A stretch of DNA of 7,012 bases, taken from assembly GCA_046542305.1 (NCBI GenBank), contig JBKHBQ010000207.1, forward strand, positions 1 to 7,012, given 5' to 3'. Below the pieces are notes generated by a model. It made no database searches. It was not told the origin of the DNA and saw nothing but the letters and a program-made list of their open reading frames with translations. Positions 1-5,454 of this stretch are shown in pieces; position 1 is the stretch's first letter, and each line of letters starts with the position of its first letter. A program made the translations under genes and the position numbers. Source of the DNA: JBKHBQ01 sp046542305 (GTDB lineage: Bacteria > Bacteroidota > Bacteroidia > Bacteroidales > 4484-276).

Positions 1-1147
1 ACACGGTATACCAGTCGCCGGCTGCAGGTGCTGAAACCATGCCGTCGCCATTCAGATCGCCTCCGTATGTGTCGTCTTTGAATGAGGTGAATACGATTGG
101 GTTTTCGGCCGTACCAATGGCTTTCAGCGTTCCGTAAACATACATGTTTCCAAGATTCAGTTTGATTACTTCACCTGGGGGAATGGTGAGGGTAGAGCCA
201 CTTTCAACATTCAGCAGTCCTTCAATCACAACCGGCAGGCCAAAGGCACTTGATGACATGGTAAGGTTCATGTTCACATTGCCGCTGAGGCTGATTGCAT
301 CATAGGTATTGCCTGAAGCGGTGTTATTGGAGTATCCGCGCACCTCCACGCCTTCCATACGTGCTGCCCAGCCATTGTTGTTTTCAATCTGGCAGGCATC
401 CATATCATAGGTTCCTGAAATCATGTGAATGCCGTGCGAATTGTTGTTGCTCACATTACAACTCGTAACGTTGCTGCTGCCATATGCGAAGTAAATACCG
501 GCGGCACCGTTTCCGGTCATGGTGCAGTTGCTGGCGTTTACTGTGCTGTACGTTGCCTGAAACCCGTGGCTGTTGTTGTCGAGAAAGGAGTTGTTCAACA
601 CGGTCACATTCGAAACGCCGTAAAGATTCAGACCGGCATAATAGCTGCGCTCAATGGTGGTGTTTTTTACATATCCCACAGCAGTGGCCGAGTTGTAGTA
701 TAACGTGGCATATTCGCCCATTGCGTAGCTGCCGCCGTATTTAAAGTGGCAATAATCGACGTATCCCGCGGCATTGTAACCTGCGCCGTAGATATATACA
801 CTGCTCCAGTCGCCCGCAGCCGGAATGCCATCGGAGCCGGGGATGATCTGCCCCACACTGTTGTCGTCGCGTGAAGTGAATACAATCTGATCCGCCGCCG
901 TTCCAATGGCATTCAATGTGCCGTAAACCACCAGGTAAGTGCCGGGTGCAAATTTAATCACCGTCCCTTCTTCGATATCAAGGCTGCTTCCGTCGCCAAC
1001 CCAGATATACGATTCAACATAGTAGGTGTTGGTATTGATCCACGACTGCCCCGATACATCTCCGCCCACACTCACATAAGCATGTGATGCCGCCGGAAAG
1101 ATGATTACCATAAGCAGTCCGATAAAAAACCGGTAAACTGATTTCAT
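1..1147 (-). CDS. Secreted right-handed parallel beta-helix repeat protein, N-terminal 382 residues (3' end outside window)
   Basis: The frame is open from the ATG at 1147 to the left edge with no stop, so this is a 3'-truncated gene. Residues 1-23 look like a signal peptide: Lys near the N-terminus, a hydrophobic run, and a probable cut after SHA. The mature part is rich in Gly, Asn, Ser, Thr and Tyr. Residues 47-121 form a module (motifs VYGTLNAIGTA, IVFTS, AAGDW), and a related module returns at 306-382. Between them, residues 157-267 show five rungs of 22-23 residues with an invariant Asn and a conserved Gly, typical of right-handed beta-helices. Such proteins in Bacteroidota are usually exported and often carry a C-terminal type IX secretion sorting domain, which would lie outside the window. 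The start is supported by AGGAGA six bases upstream and a promoter at 1201-1232. Substrate or ligand is unknown; it could be an adhesin-like surface protein or a polysaccharide-active protein, and no catalytic residues can be assigned. Confidence 0.86.
   Translation of the reverse strand, partial: MKSVYRFFIGLLMVIIFPAASHAYVSVGGDVSGQSWINTNTYYVESYIWVGDGSSLDIEEGTVIKFAPGTYLVVYGTLNAIGTAADQIVFTSRDDNSVGQIIPGSDGIPAAGDWSSVYIYGAGYNAAGYVDYCHFKYGGSYAMGEYATLYYNSATAVGYVKNTTIERSYYAGLNLYGVSNVTVLNNSFLDNNSHGFQATYSTVNASNCTMTGNGAAGIYFAYGSSNVTSCNVSNNNSHGIHMISGTYDMDACQIENNNGWAARMEGVEVRGYSNNTASGNTYDAISLSGNVNMNLTMSSSAFGLPVVIEGLLNVESGSTLTIPPGEVIKLNLGNMYVYGTLKAIGTAENPIVFTSFKDDTYGGDLNGDGMVSAPAAGDWYTV
2..232 (-). repeat. 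Second copy of the module, with a DxNxDG loop, cut by the window edge
   Basis: Residues 306-382 of the beta-helix protein. It repeats the first module as IPPGEVIKL, VYGTLKAIGTA, IVFTSFKDD and PAAGDW. The loop before AAGDW is longer here and contains DLNGDGMVS, which resembles a calcium-binding dockerin or EF-hand loop. Whether it binds calcium is inference. A second array of rungs probably follows beyond the edge. Confidence 0.75.
347..679 (-). repeat. Five beta-helix rungs with a three-step cysteine ladder
   Basis: Residues 157-267 align as rungs of 23, 22, 22, 22 and about 22 residues. Taking rung position 1 at residues 157, 180, 202, 224 and 246, position 12 is Asn in the last four rungs, position 16 is Gly (Ala in the last), and position 9 is hydrophobic (I, F, M, V, I). 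Position 7 is Cys in three consecutive rungs (C208, C230, C252), exactly 22 residues apart, and Asn186 fills the same slot in the rung before. Stacked identical side chains are characteristic of parallel beta-helices. Confidence 0.75.
785..1009 (-). repeat. First copy of the GTL-AIGTA/IVFTS/AAGDW module (protein-level repeat)
   Basis: Residues 47-121 of the beta-helix protein. The order of elements is a hydrophobic strand, EEGTVIKF, VYGTLNAIGTA, IVFTSRDD, a loop of about 15 residues, then PAAGDW. The same order occurs about 263 residues later. The DNA of the two copies has diverged, so this is an old protein-level duplication, not a recent nucleotide repeat. Confidence 0.75.
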
Positions 1148-1153
1148 AACTTT

Positions 1154-1159
1154 TCTCCT
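1154..1159 (-). promoter_or_regulatory. Shine-Dalgarno site of the beta-helix gene
   Basis: The minus strand reads AGGAGA six bases before the ATG at 1147. A clear Shine-Dalgarno site is uncommon in this phylum, and no other gene in the window has one this good. It fixes the start, which also gives a proper signal peptide. Confidence 0.65.
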
Positions 1160-1200
1160 GAGTTTTGTGATACAATAAAACCTTTGTTTTGCTTTGCGGA

Positions 1201-1232
1201 CAAAAATAGGACTGGAGCCGGCGCAGATTCAA
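1201..1232 (-). promoter_or_regulatory. Bacteroidota-type promoter (TTG-N21-TATTTTTG) for the beta-helix gene
   Basis: On the minus strand TTG (1232-1230) is followed after 21 bases by TATTTTTG (1208-1201). This is an exact match to the -7 consensus TAnnTTTG, at the spacing expected for the main sigma factor of the phylum. Transcription would begin near 1195, leaving a leader of about 45-50 bases that includes the AGGAGA site. No transcript data support it; the call rests on the match and its position. Confidence 0.6.
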
Positions 1233-1322
1233 TCGCATGAAAGTAGTATTTTATATCCCCCATACGATTGGGCGCAGTTGATAATTTGTAAAGAAAAGGC
1301 AGGGGCACCGGTCGAATTTTGT

Positions 1323-1330
1323 TTATTTTG
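1323..1330 (+). promoter_or_regulatory. Possible -7 element for purD (TTATTTTG)
   Basis: TTATTTTG differs at one position from TAnnTTTG and lies 13 bases before the purD ATG, which would give a very short leader. A similar one-mismatch GAATTTTG sits at 1314-1321. No TTG stands at the expected distance upstream of either, so this is weak. The rest of 1148-1343 shows no riboswitch or strong hairpin that I can recognise, only a four-base-pair CCCA/TGGG stem near 1260-1272. Confidence 0.3.
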
Positions 1331-1343
1331 CAGAAAAAAAATT

Positions 1344-2618
1344 ATGAATGTATTCGTGATCGGATCAGGAGGCAGGGAGCACGCCCTGGCCTGGAAAATT
1401 TCGCAGAGCCCGCTGCTGGACAAATTGTTTATCGCTCCCGGCAATGCCGGCACCGAACTTACAGGGACCAATGTTCCGGTGAACGTTTCTGATTTTAATG
1501 CAGTGGCTGATTTCGTTCTTGAAAATCATGTGGATATGGTGGTGGTTGGGCCGGAAGTCCCGCTGGTAAATGGCATCAGGGATTATTTCGACGAACGGGA
1601 GGATTTGTCGCATGTTTCCGTGATCGGCCCATCGAAGGCCGGAGCCAGGCTGGAAGGCAGCAAGGATTTCGCCAAGCAGTTTATGCAGGAAAACAACATT
1701 CCCACGGCAGCCTATAAAACCTTCCGCACAGGCGAAACCCAAAAAGGCGTTCATTTTATGCAGCAGCTTAAGTCGCCATATGTGCTTAAAGCCGATGGAC
1801 TTGCGGCCGGAAAAGGGGTGATTATTTCGGAAAATATTGATGAAGCCGCAGAACATCTCGATCAGATGCTCGAACATGAGCGGTTTGGCGAAGCCGGTAG
1901 AAAGGTGGTGATCGAAGAATTTTTAACCGGCATCGAAGTGTCGGTGTTTGTGCTTACCGACGGGAAGAATTATCTTATTTTGCCTGAGGCCAAAGATTAC
2001 AAGCGCATTGGCGAAGGCGATACCGGCCCCAACACCGGCGGGATGGGATGCATTTCACCCGTACCTTTTGCTGATGATGCATTCATGGGAAAAGTCGAGA
2101 ACCGCATCATCAGGCCCACCATCGAAGGTTTGAAAAAAGAAAAGATTTTATATCAGGGTTTTATCTTTTTTGGGTTGATGAATGTGGAAGGAAATCCATA
2201 CATGATCGAATACAATTGCCGGATGGGCGACCCTGAAGCCGAGGTGGTGATCCCGCGCATTAAAACTGACCTGCTGGAATTGTTTGCAGCTATCCGGGAT
2301 CAAAAGCTCAGCGATCATGCCATTGAAACAGATTCATCCACAGCTGCCACCGTGTTCCTGGTTTCCGGAGGATATCCCGGCTCCTATGAAAAAGGGAAAG
2401 AGATCACCGGGCTGGAGCAGGCTGCCGGAAGCATAATCTTCCATGCCGGGTCCAAAACCACTGATGGGAAGATTGTGACCACGGGCGGAAGGGTGCTTGC
2501 TATTACTTCATTGGCAGCAAATATAAATAACGCCCTGATAAATTCATATCAGAATGCCGAAAGGATTGATTTCGAAGGAAAGTATTATCGCAGGGATCTG
2601 GGGCTGGATTTGAAATAA
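1344..2618 (+). CDS. purD: Phosphoribosylamine--glycine ligase (GAR synthetase)
   Basis: Catalyses ATP-dependent joining of 5-phosphoribosylamine and glycine to give glycinamide ribonucleotide, the second step of de novo purine synthesis, in the cytosol. The product is 424 residues, normal for the family. The N-terminal domain shows GSGGREHA (8-14 region), PGNAGT (32-37) and GPEVPL (69-74). GPSKAGARLEGSK (95-107) leads into the ATP-grasp domain, with KADGLAAGKGV (149-159), EEFLTGIEVS (191-200), DYKRIGEGDTGPNTGGMG (218-235) and CRMGDPEAEVV (292-302). The C-terminal domain has VSGGYP (340-345) and TTGGRVL (379-385). The frame is open for 50 codons further upstream (to 1194), but those residues match nothing in PurD and MNVFVIGSGG is the usual N-terminus, so I chose the ATG at 1344. 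There is no Shine-Dalgarno site; the upstream bases are A-rich. It heads a probable operon with the two genes downstream, and all key motifs are intact. Confidence 0.97.
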   Translation: MNVFVIGSGGREHALAWKISQSPLLDKLFIAPGNAGTELTGTNVPVNVSDFNAVADFVLENHVDMVVVGPEVPLVNGIRDYFDEREDLSHVSVIGPSKAGARLEGSKDFAKQFMQENNIPTAAYKTFRTGETQKGVHFMQQLKSPYVLKADGLAAGKGVIISENIDEAAEHLDQMLEHERFGEAGRKVVIEEFLTGIEVSVFVLTDGKNYLILPEAKDYKRIGEGDTGPNTGGMGCISPVPFADDAFMGKVENRIIRPTIEGLKKEKILYQGFIFFGLMNVEGNPYMIEYNCRMGDPEAEVVIPRIKTDLLELFAAIRDQKLSDHAIETDSSTAATVFLVSGGYPGSYEKGKEITGLEQAAGSIIFHAGSKTTDGKIVTTGGRVLAITSLAANINNALINSYQNAERIDFEGKYYRRDLGLDLK

Positions 2619-2651
2619 ATGTATTAAAGGAAACCGTTTAGAAATCCATCA

Positions 2652-3635
2652 ATGATCATTCACCTGTTCAGGTCGCGATTTTACGGACAGTATCTCGGAT
2701 TGATGGTACTCACCGCGCTGCTGTGGCTCGATGTGATCCTGGAGCCTTCGCTGCTGGATAACCTGCAACCCGGTTTCAGGCAAGACTGGCTCAACGGACT
2801 TGTTGGCCGTTATCCGGCCATCACCTCCATTGCCTCGGTTGTGCTGCTGGTGCTGCAGGCAATCATGTTCAACCAGATCCTCGAAAACTACAGGCTTACC
2901 GCACGCAACCAGTTGCTGGCCGCCGCCCTCTACATCCTAATGATGAGCAGCGCCCCTGTGCTGGTGCAGCCAAATATGATGATCATCGTAAATTTCCTGA
3001 TGATCCTGTTGCTCTACCGGATTTTTAGCTATTACGGACACACTGAACCGTACAGCATTGTTTTCGATACAGGCATCATTATCGGCCTGGCTTCCCTGCT
3101 GTATTTTCCGATGATCTATTTCATCGTACTGGTATGGATGGGGCTGATCGTTTTTCTGAATTTCAACTGGCGGACGTTTACCATTAGTATTATGGCGCTG
3201 CTTACGCCTTATTTATTTGCTGGAGTCTGGTTTTTCTGGGCGGGCTCCCTGGACATGCAATTTGAGCTTCTGATCTCGAAATTTTCGTTCGAATCCTTCC
3301 CGGCGTTCGAATTCGATGCCTATGTTTTTTTTATCTGGCCGCTTTTTGGCTTGTTGATCCTGTCAGGAATCGGCATGGTAATGCGAAGGATAACGGGCAA
3401 TACCATTGCAGTGCGGAAGGATTTCAGCATGTTGATCATTTTTTTGATCTTTGCCCTGGCCACCGCCGTTTTTTCGGGGGCCATGCTCAAATTTCACCTG
3501 ATGCTGGCCATCATCCCTCTGGCGGCGCTGCTTTCGGCGTATCTTTCGCAAGCCAGGAAAATATTTTGGGCTGAAATGATAGTTGCCTTAATCATGATTA
3601 CCATCTTTGCAGGAAAATTAGCGAGGTTTTTATAG
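2652..3635 (+). CDS. Polytopic inner-membrane protein, DUF6427-like
   Basis: A 327-residue, very hydrophobic protein with roughly nine to eleven predicted membrane segments, around residues 12-31, 55-77, 85-102, 107-124, 137-172 (two), 175-196, 223-243, 258-275, 280-299 and 304-322. There is no signal peptide, and Lys and Arg lie mostly in the short loops. The stretch after the fourth segment (YRIFSYYGH, then FDTGIIIGLASLLYFPMIYF) resembles the conserved core of DUF6427, a family of unknown function in Bacteroidota. I recall the family as often sitting beside purD, so the position also fits. That assignment is from memory of the family, not a search. The gene begins 33 bases after purD with no terminator between, and its TAG stop directly touches the ATG of rnhB, so all three genes are probably co-transcribed and translation of rnhB may be coupled. 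No catalytic motif is visible; I cannot assign a function. Confidence 0.72.
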   Translation: MIIHLFRSRFYGQYLGLMVLTALLWLDVILEPSLLDNLQPGFRQDWLNGLVGRYPAITSIASVVLLVLQAIMFNQILENYRLTARNQLLAAALYILMMSSAPVLVQPNMMIIVNFLMILLLYRIFSYYGHTEPYSIVFDTGIIIGLASLLYFPMIYFIVLVWMGLIVFLNFNWRTFTISIMALLTPYLFAGVWFFWAGSLDMQFELLISKFSFESFPAFEFDAYVFFIWPLFGLLILSGIGMVMRRITGNTIAVRKDFSMLIIFLIFALATAVFSGAMLKFHLMLAIIPLAALLSAYLSQARKIFWAEMIVALIMITIFAGKLARFL

Positions 3636-4232
3636 ATGCTTAAATTATCGTTTTCGAATAAATGGATTGAAGCCGGCTGCGATGAGGCTGGACGCGGATG
3701 CCTTGCAGGGCCTGTGTTTGCCGCTGCCGTTATTTTGCCCGGGAAATTTGAGAACGAAATCCTCAACGATTCAAAGCTGCTTAAGGAGAAAGACCGCGAT
3801 GAACTGCGTGCGATCATCGAACGGGAAGCCGTGGCGTGGGCTGTGGCCAGCGTTGACAACCACAGGATAGACGAAATCAATATCCTCAACGCATCTTTCC
3901 TGGCCATGCACCTGGCGCTGGATCAGCTAAAAAGGGCACCCGAACTGCTGCTGATCGACGGAAACCGTTTTCATCCCTATAAAAAACTGCGTCATGAGTG
4001 TATTATCCAGGGCGACGGGCAGTACATGCCAATCGCGGCGGCATCCATCCTGGCTAAAACCCACCGTGATCAATACATGAAAAAACTGCATCTGGAATTT
4101 CCACACTACGACTGGATGAATAATAAAGGGTATGCCACTCCCCGGCATCGAGCAGCCATTGCTGAATTCGGCCTTACACCCTTTCACCGCCGCTCTTTCA
4201 ATATGAGCGTTCAAATGAAGATGGCACTCTGA
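3636..4232 (+). CDS. rnhB: Ribonuclease HII
   Basis: Cleaves the RNA strand of RNA-DNA hybrids and starts removal of single ribonucleotides from genomic DNA, using divalent metal. The product is 198 residues, a normal length for bacterial RNase HII. DEAGRG (16-21) supplies Asp16 and Glu17, LLIDGN supplies Asp108, and IIQGDG supplies Asp127, completing the usual DEDD set. Also present are the family motifs DSKLL (45-49), AAASILAKTHRD (134-145) and NKGYATPRH (163-171), with the Tyr that contacts the ribonucleotide junction. The ATG at 3636 follows the TAG of the membrane-protein gene with no gap; GAGG nine bases upstream may serve as a weak ribosome site. The TGA ends at 4232, immediately against the stop codon of the minus-strand VOC remnant. 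Nothing is missing, so the gene should be functional. Confidence 0.96.
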   Translation: MLKLSFSNKWIEAGCDEAGRGCLAGPVFAAAVILPGKFENEILNDSKLLKEKDRDELRAIIEREAVAWAVASVDNHRIDEINILNASFLAMHLALDQLKRAPELLLIDGNRFHPYKKLRHECIIQGDGQYMPIAAASILAKTHRDQYMKKLHLEFPHYDWMNNKGYATPRHRAAIAEFGLTPFHRRSFNMSVQMKMAL

Positions 4233-4490
4233 TCAGGAACCGGTATTGATTGCGGTATCTTCCCACAGTTCGATAGGATTGCCTTCCGGATCTTCACACC
4301 AGGCGTATCTTCCTTCGGGATAAATTTTCACATCACTCACTTTTACTCGTATTCCCTGAGGTGGCGAATGGTTTCATCGATATCGTACACCCGGTATTTT
4401 ACAGTGAAAATTTTGCCTTCCGGGCGCGGCCGGTGTTTGCTTTTAATTCCCGGCCAGGCCAGGCAAGCCTTTTTTCCGGTATCCTTAAGA
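4233..4490 (-). pseudogene. Remnant of a VOC-superfamily (glyoxalase/bleomycin-resistance fold) gene, N-terminus lost and frameshifted
   Basis: Reading the minus strand, one frame from about 4490 gives KDTGKKACLAWPG, PEGKIFTVKYRVYDIDETIR and HLREYE, then stops at 4345-4343. A second frame takes over near 4346-4366 as GIRVKVSDVKIYPEGRYAWC, EDPEGNPIELWE, and ends at a TGA at 4235-4233. Joined, these are the last ~80 residues of a small VOC protein of the kind ending in an FGWIMDPEGNRIELWE-like motif. One base must be added around 4350-4366 to join them. The first ~40 residues, which would carry the first metal-side motif, are missing: the DNA upstream is the start of the PfkB gene. A sequencing indel could explain the frameshift but not the missing N-terminus, so I call it a decayed gene. 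Its stop abuts the rnhB stop with no spacer. Original substrate is unknown. The upper boundary is approximate. Confidence 0.75.
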
Positions 4491-4518
4491 TTATGTGTTA
4501 TTTTTTTACTTTTATGGC

Positions 4519-5454
4519 ATGCGAAAAATCTATACCATTGGCGAAACTGTTTACGACCTCATATTCGAGGATGGAAATGTTAAAGCGGGAAAAGCCGGCG
4601 GCTCAATGCTCAATGCGTCGGTGTCGCTGGGCAGAATGGGTGCGGAGGTGCATTTCATCAGCGAACTGGGCAGCGATCACCTTGGGGATGTGATCGAGGG
4701 TTTCCTCAGACAAAATGGTGTGGGCACCGGTTACATTTCAAGGTTCGATGAAGGGCACACCCCGCTTGCCCTTGCCTTTCTGGATGAAAACAAAAATGCC
4801 CGTTATACTTTTTACAAGGATTATCCCGCAGAGCGATTCCGGCAGGATTTTCCTGTGGTTACCGGTGAGGATCTGGTGTTGTTCGGTTCGTTTTTTGCGC
4901 TCAGTCCTGCGGTGCGAAAGCCCTTGACGGATTTTGTGCGCCAGGCTGCCGACGCCGGAGCCCTCATTCTCTACGACCCGAACATCAGGCGTCCTCACCA
5001 AATGGATCTTCCATATCTGCTTCAGATGTTCAACGAAAACCTGGCTTTTGCCGATATTACCCGTGCTTCGGATGAAGACTTCAGGGTGATTGCCGGCCTT
5101 CAATCGGCAGAGGATGCCTTTGCTTACCTGAATGAACACACCGGGTCCTGCCTGATCTATACAAGCGGAGGCGCCAGGGTACGCATGATTTCCCGGGAGA
5201 ACGACCTGGAAATGCTGGTGCCACCGGTGGAAGTATGCAGCACGGTGGGGGCCGGCGACAGCTTCAACGCCGGATTGCTGTGGTCTTTGGTGGATCGTCA
5301 GATTTACAGGTCCGAAATTCGCAAGTTATCTGATGCCGAATGGCAATCACTGATCCAAACGGCAATTACTTTTGGAAGTCATGTTTGTGGGGATTTCGAC
5401 AACTATATCTCTACCGGCTTTGCACAAGAGATGCTTATTCAAAATAATCAATGA
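4519..5454 (+). CDS. PfkB-family carbohydrate kinase (fructokinase/ribokinase-like)
   Basis: Transfers phosphate from ATP to a sugar or sugar acid in the cytosol. From the ATG at 4519 the product is 311 residues, typical of the family. The N-terminus MRKIYTIGETVYDLIF is the standard first strand, followed by GKAGGSMLNASVSLGRMG (24-41, PfkB signature 1). YDPNIRRP (152-159) and TRASDEDF (181-188) are the middle motifs. STVGAGDSFNAGLL (241-254) is signature 2, with the oxyanion-hole glycines and catalytic Asp247. The frame is open back to an ATG at 4495, but the extra eight residues (MLFFYFYG) do not fit the family and would overlap the VOC remnant, so I prefer 4519. There is no Shine-Dalgarno site; TACTTTTA at 4507-4514 is a weak -7 candidate. 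Which sugar is used cannot be read from the sequence, and no transporter or pathway gene is adjacent. Its 3' end overlaps the convergent DUF5916 gene by seven bases if that gene's frame is restored. Confidence 0.93.
   Translation: MRKIYTIGETVYDLIFEDGNVKAGKAGGSMLNASVSLGRMGAEVHFISELGSDHLGDVIEGFLRQNGVGTGYISRFDEGHTPLALAFLDENKNARYTFYKDYPAERFRQDFPVVTGEDLVLFGSFFALSPAVRKPLTDFVRQAADAGALILYDPNIRRPHQMDLPYLLQMFNENLAFADITRASDEDFRVIAGLQSAEDAFAYLNEHTGSCLIYTSGGARVRMISRENDLEMLVPPVEVCSTVGAGDSFNAGLLWSLVDRQIYRSEIRKLSDAEWQSLIQTAITFGSHVCGDFDNYISTGFAQEMLIQNNQ

Noticed and set aside
425..744. Two overlapping plus-strand open frames (425-703 and 484-744)
   Set aside because: They are antisense to the beta-helix gene, with no recognisable domain or ribosome site. 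The minus-strand frame is open for 382 codons with a signal peptide and regular rungs.
1194..1343. 50-codon N-terminal extension of purD in the same frame
   Set aside because: The extra residues do not resemble PurD, and they run through the divergent promoter region. The family start MNVFVIGSGG is at 1344.
1365..1877. 170-codon minus-strand frame inside purD
   Set aside because: It is complementary to the conserved PurD N-terminal and ATP-grasp region and has no identifiable domain.
4460..4476. AGG-CAAG-CCT followed by a T run as a terminator for the rnhB cluster
   Set aside because: The stem has only three or four base pairs and lies inside the VOC remnant more than 200 bases past rnhB. 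It is too weak to call.
4361..4693. 110-codon plus-strand frame across the VOC remnant and the kinase start
   Set aside because: It overlaps the kinase in another frame and joins two unrelated regions. The translation shows no motif.
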